Of a stretch of DNA of 64,000 bases, positions 46,190-56,635 are shown piece by piece. Position numbers and translations under genes: made by a program. The number at the start of each line of letters is the position of its first letter. The stretch's first letter is position 1. Location: the NCBI GenBank assembly GCA_024642245.1, contig JAHEBM010000004.1:42722-106721 (forward strand). The letters are read 5' to 3'. The stretch comes from Haliea sp. (GTDB lineage: Bacteria > Pseudomonadota > Gammaproteobacteria > Pseudomonadales > Halieaceae). The notes under the pieces were generated by a model, which saw nothing but the letters and a program-made list of their open reading frames with translations, searched no databases and had not been told where the DNA came from.

Positions 46190-47076
46190 CCTGGCCCCGC
46201 TTCATCATCCGCCGGGGCGCGAACGACTTCAGTAAACGCCCTCGCGGCGCGCGACAGGGTGCGTCCGCGGTGGTAGACGATGCCCAGGGTGCGCTCGATG
46301 CCGATACCGTCAATGGCCAGCGTGGCGAGGGTATCGTCGCCCATGCTGCGCGGCAGTACCGTCCAGCCCAGCCCCACCGATGCCAGCATGCGTATGGTCT
46401 CCAGGTAATTTGTGGCCATCGAGACCTGCAGGGTCAGCTGGTGCTGGTTGAACAGCCCGGCAACAATCTGTCCCGTATAGGTGTTGAGACCCGGCAATAT
46501 CGCCGGATGTTCGCTCAGTGCCGCCAGGTCCAGGTCACGCAGGCCAGCCAGCGGATGGTGGATTCCCACCATGAAATCCAGTGGGTCCGGCCACACAGGG
46601 ACTGTCACCAGGCTGGCTTCGCGCACCGGCGCGAGCGTGACAATGGCGAGCTCCGCCTTGCCTTGCATAATGCGTTCGTAAGCCTGCTCTGAATCCATAA
46701 AATCAATGTCGATCTGCACGGCGTTGAAGGCCTTGCTGAACTGGCTGAGCACGCTCGGCAGCCGGTGCAGCCCGATATGGTGACTGGTCGCGATACGCAG
46801 CTGTCCGGCCACGTCACCGGACAGGTCGCGCACCGATTGCCTGGCGGCTTCGAGTTCACGCTGTACGGCCCGGGCATGGGGTAACAGGGCCTGGCCCGCC
46901 TCCGTCAGGGTGGTATTGCGCCCGATTCTGTCGAACAGGCCTGTGCCCAGCTGTTCTTCCAGCAGTGCGACGCGTTTACTGACCGCAGGTTGCGTCAGGT
47001 GCAGCTGTTGTGCCGCCAGCGAAAAGGAGCCGTTTTCCGCTACCAGCAGGAAGGCTTCAAGATTCTGCGTATCCAA
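46186..47076 (-). CDS. LysR-family regulator divergent from leuC
   Basis: LysR regulator of 296 residues: HTH at 1-60 ([32 protein letters not shown]) and a substrate-binding domain from about 90. It starts with TTG 47076, supported by AAGGA 8 bases upstream; that ribosome site lies inside the palindrome at 47082. Divergence from leuC suggests control of leuCDB with autoregulation, perhaps sensing an isopropylmalate-type intermediate (inference). Confidence 0.85.
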   Translation of the reverse strand: MDTQNLEAFLLVAENGSFSLAAQQLHLTQPAVSKRVALLEEQLGTGLFDRIGRNTTLTEAGQALLPHARAVQRELEAARQSVRDLSGDVAGQLRIATSHHIGLHRLPSVLSQFSKAFNAVQIDIDFMDSEQAYERIMQGKAELAIVTLAPVREASLVTVPVWPDPLDFMVGIHHPLAGLRDLDLAALSEHPAILPGLNTYTGQIVAGLFNQHQLTLQVSMATNYLETIRMLASVGLGWTVLPRSMGDDTLATLAIDGIGIERTLGIVYHRGRTLSRAARAFTEVVRAPADDEAGPG

Positions 47077-47081
47077 TTAAT

Positions 47082-47096
47082 ATTCCTTATAGGAAT
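47082..47096. promoter_or_regulatory. Palindrome in the lysR-leuC gap (likely LysR operator)
   Basis: ATTCC-TTATA-GGAAT is a perfect interrupted palindrome fitting the T-N11-A shape of LysR sites. It covers the ribosome-binding site of the lysR gene and lies 22 bases upstream of the candidate leuC -35 box. Confidence 0.6.
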
Positions 47097-47118
47097 GTAA
47101 TATATAAAAATAATAAAT

Positions 47119-47147
47119 TTGAGTTATCTAAAAAGCAAGCCCATACT
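47119..47147 (+). promoter_or_regulatory. Candidate leuC promoter
   Basis: TTGAGT (-35) and CATACT (-10) are separated by 17 bases, each matching consensus at four of six positions. The start point would be about 30 bases before the leuC ATG. Weak boxes suit an activated promoter. Confidence 0.45.
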
Positions 47148-47186
47148 CGCCTCCTCATCGTATTGACTCAGGGCGGGGTGCGACGC

Positions 47187-48614
47187 ATGGCCGGACAGAC
47201 CTTATATGACAAGTTGTGGCACAACCACGTGGTGGTGCAGCGGGACGACGGCAGCGCCGTCATTTATATCGACCGCCACTTGCTCCACGAAGTGACGTCG
47301 CCGCAGGCGTTCGAGGGCCTGCGCCTGGCGGGGCGGCCCCTGTGGCGGCGGGATGCCAACCTGGCGGTACCCGACCATAACGTTCCCACCGAGGCGGTGG
47401 AGCGCAGCGGTGGGGTGGCGGCGATCGCCGATCCCGTGTCGCGCCTGCAGGTACAGACCCTGGACGACAACTGCCGGGACTACGACATTGTCGAGTTCGA
47501 AATCAATGACAGGCGACAGGGCATCGTGCACGTGGTCGGCCCTGAGCAGGGTGCCACCTTGCCGGGTATGACGGTGGTGTGTGGCGATTCCCACACCTCA
47601 ACCCACGGCGCCCTGGGCGCCCTGGCCCACGGTATCGGTACATCGGAAGTGGAGCATGTGCTGGCGACCCAGTGCCTGATCCAGCAGAAGATGAAAAACA
47701 TGCTGGTGCGTATCGACGGTGCCCTGCACAGGGGTGTGACGGCCAAGGATGTGGTCCTGGCGGTTATCGGCGAAATCGGCACCGCCGGTGGCAGCGGTTA
47801 TGCCATCGAGTTCGGCGGGGATGTCGTACGTGGTATGAGCATGGAAGGCCGGATGACCATGTGTAATATGTCCATCGAAGCCGGTGCGCGCATGGGCATG
47901 GTCGCGGTAGACGACACCACTCTTGACTACGTAAAGGGGCGCACCTATGCCCCCCGGGGCGCCATGTGGGAGCAGGCCGAGGCTGCCTGGCGCGAATTAC
48001 ACAGCGACGACGACGCGCAGTTCGACCGTGTGGTGGTATTGCGCGGTGAAGACATCAAGCCGCAGGTCACCTGGGGTACGTCACCGGAGATGGTGCTGCC
48101 TGTCGACGGCCACCTGCCGGACCCGGCCATGATCGATAATGCCATGCAGCGCGCGGCCGTCGAGCGCGCCCTGCAATACATGGGGCTGCAAGCGGGCATG
48201 TCGATTACCGATATCCGGCCTGACCGGGTGTTTATCGGTTCCTGCACGAATTCGCGTATTGAAGACCTGCGCGCCGCCGCCGCCGTGGTGAAAGGCAGGC
48301 GGGTTGCGTCATCGGTAAAGCAGGCGCTCGTGGTGCCAGGATCCGGCGAGGTCAAGAAGCAGGCCGAAGCCGAGGGCCTGGACCAGATATTCATCGAGGC
48401 GGGAATGGAGTGGCGCGAGCCCGGCTGTTCCATGTGCCTGGCGATGAATGCAGACAAGCTGGGGGCGGGGGAGCACTGCGCCTCGACCTCGAATCGTAAT
48501 TTTGAGGGCCGGCAGGGTTTTGGCGGCCGCACTCACCTGGTGAGCCCCGCGATGGCGGCCGCTGCGGCGGTGGCGGGCCATTTTGTCGATGTACGCAACT
48601 GGCAGGAGCAATAA
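47187..48614 (+). CDS. leuC: 3-isopropylmalate dehydratase large subunit
   Basis: Aconitase-family enzyme of 475 residues, isomerising 2- to 3-isopropylmalate with LeuD. The [4Fe-4S] cysteines are Cys353 (GSCTNSR), Cys414 and Cys417 (GCSMC). The start [16 protein letters not shown] is the normal family start; the open frame upstream is non-coding. First gene of leuC-leuD-leuB-asd. Confidence 0.97.
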   Translation: MAGQTLYDKLWHNHVVVQRDDGSAVIYIDRHLLHEVTSPQAFEGLRLAGRPLWRRDANLAVPDHNVPTEAVERSGGVAAIADPVSRLQVQTLDDNCRDYDIVEFEINDRRQGIVHVVGPEQGATLPGMTVVCGDSHTSTHGALGALAHGIGTSEVEHVLATQCLIQQKMKNMLVRIDGALHRGVTAKDVVLAVIGEIGTAGGSGYAIEFGGDVVRGMSMEGRMTMCNMSIEAGARMGMVAVDDTTLDYVKGRTYAPRGAMWEQAEAAWRELHSDDDAQFDRVVVLRGEDIKPQVTWGTSPEMVLPVDGHLPDPAMIDNAMQRAAVERALQYMGLQAGMSITDIRPDRVFIGSCTNSRIEDLRAAAAVVKGRRVASSVKQALVVPGSGEVKKQAEAEGLDQIFIEAGMEWREPGCSMCLAMNADKLGAGEHCASTSNRNFEGRQGFGGRTHLVSPAMAAAAAVAGHFVDVRNWQEQ

Positions 48615-48617
48615 CGC

Positions 48618-49265
48618 ATGAAGAGTTTTACGCTACATAGCGGCATTGTTGCGCCAATGGATCGGGCCAATGTCGATACCGACCTGATCATTCCCAAGCA
48701 GTTCCTGAAATCGATCAAGCGCAGCGGTTTCGGCCCCAACCTGTTTGACGAGCTGCGCTACCTCGACGAGGGCCAGCCCGGGCAGGACTGCAGCACCCGG
48801 CCACTGAACCCGGATTTCGCGCTGAACAAGCCGCGCTATCGCGGCGCGTCGATACTCCTGGCCAGGGCGAACTTCGGCTGTGGTTCCAGCCGCGAACATG
48901 CGCCCTGGGCACTGGAGGACTTCGGCTTCCGCTGTGTCATCGCGCCCAGCTTTGCCGATATCTTCTACAACAACTGCTTCAAGAACGGCATCCTGCCCAT
49001 TGTGCTGGACGCGGCTATCGTTGATACCCTGTTCCAGCAGATGTACGCCAGCGAAGGCTACGAGCTGAGCGTGGATCTCGAGCACCAGCGGGTCACATCA
49101 CCCTCGGGTGAGATCTACAGTTTCGAGGTGGATGAGTTCCGACGTCACTGCCTGCTCAATGGCCTCGACGACATCGGCCTGACCTTGCAGGATGCGGAGG
49201 CAATTCGCAGCTACGAACAGGGTTTGCGTAAGCGCTCGCCCTGGTTGTTCGATGCTATCAGGTAA
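48618..49265 (+). CDS. leuD: 3-isopropylmalate dehydratase small subunit
   Basis: Swivelling-domain partner of LeuC, 215 residues. Motifs: [34 protein letters not shown], and [21 protein letters not shown] lies 10 bases before ATG 48618, only 3 bases after the leuC stop, as expected for equimolar subunits. Confidence 0.97.
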   Translation: MKSFTLHSGIVAPMDRANVDTDLIIPKQFLKSIKRSGFGPNLFDELRYLDEGQPGQDCSTRPLNPDFALNKPRYRGASILLARANFGCGSSREHAPWALEDFGFRCVIAPSFADIFYNNCFKNGILPIVLDAAIVDTLFQQMYASEGYELSVDLEHQRVTSPSGEIYSFEVDEFRRHCLLNGLDDIGLTLQDAEAIRSYEQGLRKRSPWLFDAIR

Positions 49266-49281
49266 CGGGGAAAGCTAACAC

Positions 49282-50361
49282 ATGACAAGAAAAATACTGG
49301 TTCTGCCCGGGGATTATATCGGCCCGGAGATCATGGCCGAGGCGGTAAAGGTACTGCGTGAGGTCGACAGTCGTTTCGGCCTGGACCTGGAGTTGGAGTT
49401 TGGCCTGCTGGGCGGCGCCGCCATCGATGCCACAGGTGTGCCGCTGCCGGAGGAAACACTGGCGACAGCCAGGGCGGCCGATGCAATCCTGCTGGGCGCC
49501 GTTGGCGGTCCCAAGTGGGATTCAGTAGAGCGGCACCTGCGCCCCGAGCGCGGGCTGCTGGGCATCCGCTCTGAGCTCGAGCTCTTCGGTAACCTGCGCC
49601 CGGCTATCCTCTACCCGCAGCTGGCGGATGCGTCGAGCCTCAAGCGCGAGGTGGTGGCCGGGCTGGATATCCTGATCGTGCGAGAGCTCACCGGCGGGAT
49701 TTACTTCGGGCAACCCAGGGGCATTCGCATCCTGGAAAACGGTGAGCGAGAGGGTTACAACACCTATGTCTATCGCGAGTCCGAGATTCGCCGGATTGCA
49801 CACCTGGCCTTCGGCCTGGCCCGTAAACGCGACCGCCGGGTGTGCTCGGTCGACAAGGCGAACGTGCTTGAAGTGACGATGCTCTGGCGCGAGGTGATGG
49901 ACGAGGTCGGGGCTGATTACCCCGATGTGGAACTCAGTCACATGTACGTTGACAATGCCGCCATGCAGTTGTTGCGGGCACCCAAGCAGTTTGACGTGAT
50001 GGTAACCGGGAATATGTTCGGCGATATCCTGTCCGATGCCGCCGCCATGCTGACCGGTTCGATCGGTATGTTGCCCTCGGCCTCCCTGGACCAGGCGGGC
50101 CGGGGTATGTATGAACCCTGCCACGGGACGGCGCCGGATATCGCGGGGCAGGGCAAGGCCAATCCGCTGGCCACAATCCTGTCGGTAGCCATGATGTTGC
50201 GCTATACACTGGCCTGTCCCGAGGGGGCCGCCGCCATTGAACAGGCCGTGAGCGCGGTGCTCGACCAGGGCCTGCGAACACCGGATATCCATACCCCCGG
50301 CGACGAACTGGTGGGCACGACCGCTATGGGCGATGCGGTATTGGCGGCCCTGCGGGCCTGA
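49282..50361 (+). CDS. leuB: 3-isopropylmalate dehydrogenase
   Basis: NAD-dependent oxidative decarboxylase of 359 residues giving 2-oxoisocaproate. It has the family start [20 protein letters not shown] (Tyr replaces the more usual Gly of GDGIGPE, a known variant), the substrate loop [19 protein letters not shown], the [15 protein letters not shown] segment, and the metal site [14 protein letters not shown]. Metal and catalytic residues are intact. Confidence 0.96.
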   Translation: MTRKILVLPGDYIGPEIMAEAVKVLREVDSRFGLDLELEFGLLGGAAIDATGVPLPEETLATARAADAILLGAVGGPKWDSVERHLRPERGLLGIRSELELFGNLRPAILYPQLADASSLKREVVAGLDILIVRELTGGIYFGQPRGIRILENGEREGYNTYVYRESEIRRIAHLAFGLARKRDRRVCSVDKANVLEVTMLWREVMDEVGADYPDVELSHMYVDNAAMQLLRAPKQFDVMVTGNMFGDILSDAAAMLTGSIGMLPSASLDQAGRGMYEPCHGTAPDIAGQGKANPLATILSVAMMLRYTLACPEGAAAIEQAVSAVLDQGLRTPDIHTPGDELVGTTAMGDAVLAALRA

Positions 50362-50391
50362 TTGAACGAAGAAGACAGTGAGGGAATACAG

Positions 50392-51417
50392 ATGAGCAAA
50401 TTATACGACGTGGCAGTGGTAGGTGCGACCGGGGCGGTAGGGGAGGCCATGATCTCCATCCTCGAGCAGCGCAAGTTTCCTGTGGGCAAACTCTACGCCC
50501 TGGCGAGCAGCCGCTCGGTTGGCAAGACCGTCATGTTCAACGGCAAATCGATTCCGGTGACGGACCTGGCGGAATTTGACTTCAGCCTGGCGCAGATCGG
50601 CCTGTTTTCCGCCGGCGGCAGTATTTCGGCGGAATTTGCGCCCAAGGCAGGTGCCGCGGGCTGTGTGGTCGTGGACAACACCTCCCATTTTCGCCAGGAC
50701 GAGGATATTCCCCTGATTATTCCCGAGGTCAATATAGAGGCCCTGGCCGGTTACACCCGGCGCAACATCATCGCCAACCCCAATTGTTCCACCATACAGA
50801 TGCTGGTTGCCCTGAAGCCTATCTATGATGCCGTGGGTATCGAGCGCATCAATGTTGCTACCTACCAGGCCGTCTCGGGAACAGGCAAGGAGGCGATCGA
50901 GGAACTGGCGGGACAGACCGCGCGCCTGCTGAATGGCCAGGAAATACAGTGCGAGGTCTATCCGCGCCAGATCGCATTCAATGCGATTCCCCATATCGAC
51001 ACCTTCCAGGACAACGGCTACACCCGTGAAGAAATGAAGATGGTCTGGGAGACCCGCAAGATTTTTGGCAATCCCTCCATACAGGTCAACCCCACGTGCG
51101 TGCGCATACCGGTCTTTTTTGGCCATTCTGAGGCCGTGCATATCGAGACAGTGGATAAAATCACCGCCGCCGAGGCCCGGGCGCTGCTCGAACAGGCCCC
51201 GGGCGTCAAGGTTGTGGACGAGCGCAAGGATGGAGGTTACCCGACCGCGGTAGAGGAAGCCGCGGGGCAGGACCCGGTTTTCGTGGGACGCATTCGTGAG
51301 GATATCTCCCATCCACGAGGCCTGGACCTGTGGATTGTGTCGGATAATGTGCGCAAGGGAGCGGCTCTCAATAGTGTGCAAATTGCTGAAAGCTTGATAA
51401 CAACTTACCTTGATTAA
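50392..51417 (+). CDS. asd: Aspartate-semialdehyde dehydrogenase
   Basis: Enzyme of the lysine/threonine/methionine branch, 341 residues. NADP loop GATGAVGEAM (11-20), catalytic Cys132 in NPNCSTIQM, and the His-containing VRIPVFFGHSEAVHIE. AGGGA precedes ATG 50392. It closes the leu operon, as in Pseudomonas. It is the gammaproteobacterial-plus-Gram-positive type without the insertion seen in E. coli Asd. Confidence 0.96.
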   Translation: MSKLYDVAVVGATGAVGEAMISILEQRKFPVGKLYALASSRSVGKTVMFNGKSIPVTDLAEFDFSLAQIGLFSAGGSISAEFAPKAGAAGCVVVDNTSHFRQDEDIPLIIPEVNIEALAGYTRRNIIANPNCSTIQMLVALKPIYDAVGIERINVATYQAVSGTGKEAIEELAGQTARLLNGQEIQCEVYPRQIAFNAIPHIDTFQDNGYTREEMKMVWETRKIFGNPSIQVNPTCVRIPVFFGHSEAVHIETVDKITAAEARALLEQAPGVKVVDERKDGGYPTAVEEAAGQDPVFVGRIREDISHPRGLDLWIVSDNVRKGAALNSVQIAESLITTYLD

Positions 51418-51618
51418 TGCAGGTACATCACTGATACTTGACGGTAATTCGGAATAAAGAGAGTGCACGGAAGCACCATCAGGCGTTGCTGTTTTACCAG
51501 TAGCGCAGGCGTCTGCAGGGGCAAATTGCAGGTGTCGTGCCAGTCTTGTTCCGAACCAGTTGCCGGACTTTGGGGAGGCCGGTGTGGGATCAAGCAGGAA
51601 AAATAATTAGGCATCGGT

Positions 51619-53838
51619 ATGGCTCGAAAGTTTGCTGCTGTAGTGTTTTCAATGGGGTGTGTTCAGACGGGTTCGGTGATGGCGTTGGGCCTCGGGGAAA
51701 TGTCCCTGGGATCTTATCTCAACGAACCGCTCAAGGCACAGGTCGACCTGCTCAACGTTGGCGGGTTACACGAGGACCAGATCAAGGTCCGACTCGCGAC
51801 CACTGACGATTTCAAGCGGATGGGCGTGGACCGCGCCTATTTCCTTACCAGCATCACCTTCGACGTGGAAATCGACGACAACGGCCGCGCCCGTATCGTG
51901 ATTACGTCCGAAGACCCTGTGCTGGAACCCTACCTGGATTTTATCCTTGAAGCCCGCTGGCCTTCCGGCCGCCTGCTGCGCGAGTACACCGTGCTGGTGG
52001 ACCCGCCGGTGTTCGACCAGGCCACCCCGGTCATTTCTGCCAGCAGTCGTGTGGCGGAAGTCGACGGGGAGCCCGAACCCGCAAAAAAAAAGCAGGAAGT
52101 CGTCCAGTCGACGGGAACCCGGGTTGATGTAAGGGATTCAAATCTCGCGCCGGGGGAGATGCCCTCGCGCGCCTTCAACGCCAGTACCTCGCCGGCACCC
52201 GTGCCCGGTACCCGTTACATGATCCACAGGGACGACACACTCTGGCAGATCGCTTCCAACGCGCGCCCCGGCGGCGCGTCTGTGTACCAGACCATGCTGG
52301 ACATCCAGCGTCTCAACCCCGACGCTTTTATCGGGGGCAATATCAATCGTATCAAGGCCGGTTACATCATCTACCTGCCAAGCGAGGGTGATATCAGCTC
52401 GGGAGACCTGTCGCAGGCCCTGGCTGAAGTGCGCCAGCAAAACCAGGATTGGCGTGAGGGCAGGTCTTCGGAGCCGGCGCATAGCGGCCCGTCCCTGAGA
52501 ATATCCGCTGAGCCGGAAGAGGCGGCGGCGAGTGCAGCAAGCGCCTCGGGGCAGGTGGCGGCCAGCCCGGCCGCCCAGGAGGATAAGGAAAAGTCCGACC
52601 TGGAGCGCGCCGAACTCGAGAGTCGGCTTGTCGCGATGGAGCAGCAGGTGGAAACCCTGCAGCGTATCGTGAGCCTCAAGGATGACCAGATCGCGGCCCT
52701 GCAGGGCGTGCTAGCAGACGGGGAAGCGACAGCCGAAGAGGCCGTGGCAGACGTCACCCCGGGTGACCTTGACACGCCTGAAGGCGATGTGGGTGAGGCA
52801 GGCGAGGCAGGTAACGTTGCCGAGCTGGTTGGTGCAGAGCCCGAAGCTGAAGTCGTCGTGGCGGAGGCCGAGGTAACCGAGGAGGCCCCCGCGCCTGCGC
52901 TTGAAACCCCCGCGCCGACAAGCGAAACAGCGGATGCAGCGGAGTCCCCCGGATTTTTCAGCAACCTCTGGTTTGTGCTCGGTGCCGTGGTAATCGCGGT
53001 GCTTGGCATTTTCTATATGCGTCGCCGGGGCAGCAGCGAGGACGAAGCCGAGGCCTTTGTAGAGCCCGGTCGGGACGTTTTTGCCGATGTCGAGCTCAAG
53101 GAACAGGCACTGGAAGTAGAAGACGCCGCAGGGTCGCAGGAATTGACCCTCGAGGAAGTGCAAGAGCCCGCGGTAGCGGCAGCGCCGGCAAGCCGCGGCT
53201 ACGGCGAGCGCAAGCACGACGAATACGCGTCGGACGAGGCCAGTGATGCCCTGGCGGAAGCGGAAATATATATCGCCTACGGCCGGTACCCCCAGGCTAT
53301 CGACCTGCTCAAGAATGCCCTGGGCAATGACCCGGACAACGCCGGGTACCGACTCAAGCTCCTGCAGTTGTATATGGAGACCGGCAACCGCTCTGCCGCG
53401 ATGCAGCAGTTTGCCGAGCTCGAGTCTATCGGTGACGCCCAGAGCCTCGACGAGGCCAGGACCGCGCTCGAAGGCGGTGCCGGTGCGCCAGCGGCGCCGA
53501 GGCAGGATGATGCTGACCTGCTGGCTGAGTTTGATGAATCGCTGGAGTCGGATTTCAGCGGCCTGGAGATCGAGGAACACGGCGCGGCAGAGAGCGTGGA
53601 AGATGAACTCGACCTGTCTGCCGACTTCGAGCAGGCGGACCTGGACTCTCAGGACCTGGAAGAGGACCTGGTTATTGCCGCCGAGAGCAACGGTCTGTCT
53701 ACCAAGCTGGATCTTGCCCGTGCCTATATGGACATGGGTGATGACGACGGCGCACGGCAGATACTCGAGGAAGTGGCCGCCGAGGGCAATGAAGAACTAC
53801 AGGCCGAGGCCCGTGCTCTGTTAGAGCGAATTGGCTGA
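51619..53838 (+). CDS. fimV: FimV family peptidoglycan-binding polar organiser
   Basis: Inner-membrane protein of 739 residues. An N-terminal signal-like segment leads to the FimV N-terminal domain (LGEMSLGSYLNEPLKAQVDLL). A LysM peptidoglycan-binding domain is at about 197-253 (MIHRDDTLWQIASNARPGG...GYIIYLPS). A coiled coil follows (about 325-365), then one membrane helix (about 448-467) and an acidic cytoplasmic part ending in the TPR-like FimV C-terminal domain (TKLDLARAYMDMGDDDGARQ). In Pseudomonas it positions type IV pili and chemosensory proteins at the pole. A 201-base gap before it probably holds its promoter. Confidence 0.93.
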   Translation: MARKFAAVVFSMGCVQTGSVMALGLGEMSLGSYLNEPLKAQVDLLNVGGLHEDQIKVRLATTDDFKRMGVDRAYFLTSITFDVEIDDNGRARIVITSEDPVLEPYLDFILEARWPSGRLLREYTVLVDPPVFDQATPVISASSRVAEVDGEPEPAKKKQEVVQSTGTRVDVRDSNLAPGEMPSRAFNASTSPAPVPGTRYMIHRDDTLWQIASNARPGGASVYQTMLDIQRLNPDAFIGGNINRIKAGYIIYLPSEGDISSGDLSQALAEVRQQNQDWREGRSSEPAHSGPSLRISAEPEEAAASAASASGQVAASPAAQEDKEKSDLERAELESRLVAMEQQVETLQRIVSLKDDQIAALQGVLADGEATAEEAVADVTPGDLDTPEGDVGEAGEAGNVAELVGAEPEAEVVVAEAEVTEEAPAPALETPAPTSETADAAESPGFFSNLWFVLGAVVIAVLGIFYMRRRGSSEDEAEAFVEPGRDVFADVELKEQALEVEDAAGSQELTLEEVQEPAVAAAPASRGYGERKHDEYASDEASDALAEAEIYIAYGRYPQAIDLLKNALGNDPDNAGYRLKLLQLYMETGNRSAAMQQFAELESIGDAQSLDEARTALEGGAGAPAAPRQDDADLLAEFDESLESDFSGLEIEEHGAAESVEDELDLSADFEQADLDSQDLEEDLVIAAESNGLSTKLDLARAYMDMGDDDGARQILEEVAAEGNEELQAEARALLERIG

Positions 53839-54682
53839 GGCAAACCCTCCCTTTGCGACTGACCCGCTCCCCGCGGGTGGTCGCATAGCCTGCCGCATAG
53901 AATACGATGGCAGCCGCTTCAGCGGCTGGCAATCACAAGCTGGTGACGATGTGGCCACGGTTCAGGATACCCTGGAGCGTGCGCTGTCTTCTGTGGCTGG
54001 CACCCCGGTGCGGGTGCATTGTGCCGGGCGCACGGACACAGGTGTCCACGCCTTTTCCCAGGTGATTCATTTCGAGGCACCGGTGTCGCGCAGTGCCAAG
54101 GCCTGGGTGCTGGGAACCAACGCCAACCTGCCTTTCACGGTGCGGGTTCACTGGGCCATTCACATTGCCGACGACTTTCACGCGCGCTTCTCCGCGACCG
54201 CGCGTCGCTATCGTTATGTTATCGCCAATACACCTGTGCGCCCGGCGCTGCTCGGTGGTCAGCTCACCTGGCAGCGCAGGCCCCTTGACCACCGGGTGAT
54301 GCACGAAGCGGCCCAATGGCTGCCGGGTGAGCGCGACTTTTCCGCATTTCGGGCCGCCTCCTGCCAGTCCAGCAGCCCCATGCGCAATGTCCACTCGGTC
54401 CAGGTGGACAGGCGCGGTGATCTCGTGGTTGTCGATATCAAGGCCAATGCCTTTTTGCATCACATGGTGCGTAATATCGTGGGTTCGCTGATGGCTGTAG
54501 GTAGGGGACGGTATGGGCCCGCATGGATTGAACAATTGATGGTGGGGCGCGACCGCACCGCGGCCGCCGAGACGGCCCCTGCCGACGGTCTCTACCTGGT
54601 GGAGGTCGACTACCCGCCATCGTACCGGCTCCCGGCAACACCTTATGGCCCCCTGTTGCTGGGACTGCCGCCGGTGAATTGA
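53831..54682 (+). CDS. truA: tRNA pseudouridine synthase A
   Basis: Makes pseudouridine at tRNA positions 38-40. 283 residues; catalytic Asp69 in CAGRTDTGVHAFSQV. The frame starts with TTG 53831, overlapping the fimV stop by 8 bases; no other in-frame start precedes the core domain (CRIEYDGSRFSGWQSQ). C-terminal motif AFLHHMVRNIVGSL is intact. Confidence 0.94.
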   Translation: MAEANPPFATDPLPAGGRIACRIEYDGSRFSGWQSQAGDDVATVQDTLERALSSVAGTPVRVHCAGRTDTGVHAFSQVIHFEAPVSRSAKAWVLGTNANLPFTVRVHWAIHIADDFHARFSATARRYRYVIANTPVRPALLGGQLTWQRRPLDHRVMHEAAQWLPGERDFSAFRAASCQSSSPMRNVHSVQVDRRGDLVVVDIKANAFLHHMVRNIVGSLMAVGRGRYGPAWIEQLMVGRDRTAAAETAPADGLYLVEVDYPPSYRLPATPYGPLLLGLPPVN

Positions 54683-54760
54683 ATGGCGCGTCGTGCAGAC
54701 AGCAGCGAGCCTCATCTGCTATGATTCGCGCCTTGTTTTTTCGCCCGGCAATTCGAGCAA

Positions 54761-55414
54761 GTGACCCATACCCGAATCAAGATTTGCGGCATCACGTCTG
54801 TTGCGGATGCCCGTACAGCCGTTGACTGCGGCGCCGACGCCATCGGCCTGGTGTTCTACGCGAGCAGTTCGCGGGCGGTAACCGCTGCGCAAGCCGCGGA
54901 CATCGCCCGCTCAGTGCCGCCCTTCGTTTCTGTTGTGGCGCTTTTTGTCGATGAACCGGCTGACAGTGTGCGGCGTATACTGGAGCAGGTACCGGTGGAC
55001 ATGGTGCAGTTTCACGGCAGGGAAACGGCCGAGTTCTGTGCACAATTCCACCGGCCCTGGATCAAGGCGCTGCGGGTGCAGCCGGGCATGGATATCGCCG
55101 CTTGCTGCGCCGGTTTACACGGGGCTCGCGGAGTCTTGCTGGACAGTTGGCAGCCCGGTTTGCCCGGGGGTACGGGCAAGACCTTCGATTGGACCCTGGC
55201 CAACAGGGAGCTGTCGCTCCCGGTAGTGTTGGCCGGCGGTCTCGATGAAAGCAACGTCGGGCGTGCGATGGCGTTGGTACGGCCCGACGCGGTCGATGTC
55301 AGCGGTGGTGTGGAACGGTCGCCGGGGCGCAAGGATCCAGGAAAAATCACACGTTTTATCGCGGCAGTGCGCGCCGCAGATGTTTTATTGGGTGGAGCAA
55401 CTGATGACAATTGA
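54761..55414 (+). CDS. trpF: Phosphoribosylanthranilate isomerase
   Basis: TIM-barrel enzyme of 217 residues, third step from anthranilate to tryptophan. Cys9 in IKICGIT and the Asp in AVDVSGGVE are the acid/base residues; [18 protein letters not shown] is the phosphate loop region. Starts with GTG 54761 with only a weak ribosome site. A TATGAT sequence at 54720 may be a -10 box. Its end overlaps trpB by 11 bases. Confidence 0.94.
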   Translation: MTHTRIKICGITSVADARTAVDCGADAIGLVFYASSSRAVTAAQAADIARSVPPFVSVVALFVDEPADSVRRILEQVPVDMVQFHGRETAEFCAQFHRPWIKALRVQPGMDIAACCAGLHGARGVLLDSWQPGLPGGTGKTFDWTLANRELSLPVVLAGGLDESNVGRAMALVRPDAVDVSGGVERSPGRKDPGKITRFIAAVRAADVLLGGATDDN

Positions 55415-56624
55415 TATCAAGGAAAATGTATTTGCCTCGGTTCCCGATGCAGATGGCCGCTTCGGTGATTACGGTGGAAAATTTGTTGCCGAAACCCTGA
55501 TGTTCGCGCTGGCCGAGCTCGAGTCGGTATACCGCAAGCTCTCGGTAGACCCCGACTTCCAGCAGGAACTTGACCAGGACCTGGCGCACTACGTGGGGCG
55601 TCCCTCTCCATTGTATGAAGCGAAGCGCTGGTCCAGGTCCATTGGCGGCGCCCGTATCTTCCTCAAGCGGGAGGACCTCAACCACACCGGCGCCCACAAG
55701 GTTAACAACACCGTTGGCCAGGCCCTGCTGGCAAAGCATATGGGCAAGCCCCGGGTCATCGCCGAAACCGGCGCGGGCCAGCACGGTGTCGCCACCGCTA
55801 CCATCGCGGCCCGACTGGGCCTCAAATGTCAGGTTTTCATGGGCGAGGAGGATGTGCGTCGACAGGCGCTGAATGTATATCGCATGAAATTACTCGGAGC
55901 CGACGTCGTGCCCGTGACATCGGGTTCACGGACCTTGAAGGACGCGATGAACGAGGCCATGCGCGACTGGGTCACCAATGTCGACGACACCTTTTACATT
56001 ATCGGCACCGTAGCTGGGCCCCATCCTTACCCCCTCCTGGTGCGGGATTTCCAGTGTGTTATCGGGCGTGAAGCGCGCCGCCAGGCGCAGGAGCAGACCG
56101 GTAGGTTGCCGGATGCGCTGGTCGCCTGCGTGGGCGGCGGGTCGAATGCCATAGGCCTGTTTCATCCGTTCCTGCAGGACGAGGCGGTCGCCATGTACGG
56201 TGTGGAGGCGGGCGGTCACGGCATTGCGTCCAACCAGCACGCCGCGCCGCTGACCGCGGGTACTCCCGGCGTGCTGCACGGCAACCGCACCTACCTGATG
56301 CAGGACGCCGACGGGCAGATCATGCATACGCACTCCGTATCGGCCGGCCTCGACTATCCGGGCGTGGGCCCGGAACACGCCTGGCTGAAAGACATCGGCC
56401 GGGTGAACTATGTAGTGGCAACCGATGACGAGGCCTTGCGGGCATTCCATACCCTGACGCGCGTCGAGGGCATCATGCCCGCCCTGGAGAGCGCCCACGC
56501 CCTGGCGTATGCGGAGAAACTCGCCGCCCGGATGTCACCAGAGCAGGTGATCGTGGTCAATCTGTCGGGGCGTGGCGACAAGGATATTCACACCGTCGCG
56601 CAGATCGATGGCATACAGTTTTGA
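55404..56624 (+). CDS. trpB: Tryptophan synthase beta chain
   Basis: PLP enzyme of 406 residues joining indole and serine. PLP Lys99 in HTGAHKVNN; phosphate loop in [12 protein letters not shown]; the monovalent cation and gate regions look normal ([13 protein letters not shown]). GGAG 8 bases upstream supports ATG 55404, although the frame is open farther back inside trpF. Followed by trpA after 11 bases. Confidence 0.96.
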   Translation: MTIDIKENVFASVPDADGRFGDYGGKFVAETLMFALAELESVYRKLSVDPDFQQELDQDLAHYVGRPSPLYEAKRWSRSIGGARIFLKREDLNHTGAHKVNNTVGQALLAKHMGKPRVIAETGAGQHGVATATIAARLGLKCQVFMGEEDVRRQALNVYRMKLLGADVVPVTSGSRTLKDAMNEAMRDWVTNVDDTFYIIGTVAGPHPYPLLVRDFQCVIGREARRQAQEQTGRLPDALVACVGGGSNAIGLFHPFLQDEAVAMYGVEAGGHGIASNQHAAPLTAGTPGVLHGNRTYLMQDADGQIMHTHSVSAGLDYPGVGPEHAWLKDIGRVNYVVATDDEALRAFHTLTRVEGIMPALESAHALAYAEKLAARMSPEQVIVVNLSGRGDKDIHTVAQIDGIQF

Positions 56625-56635
56625 GGGGGTAGACA

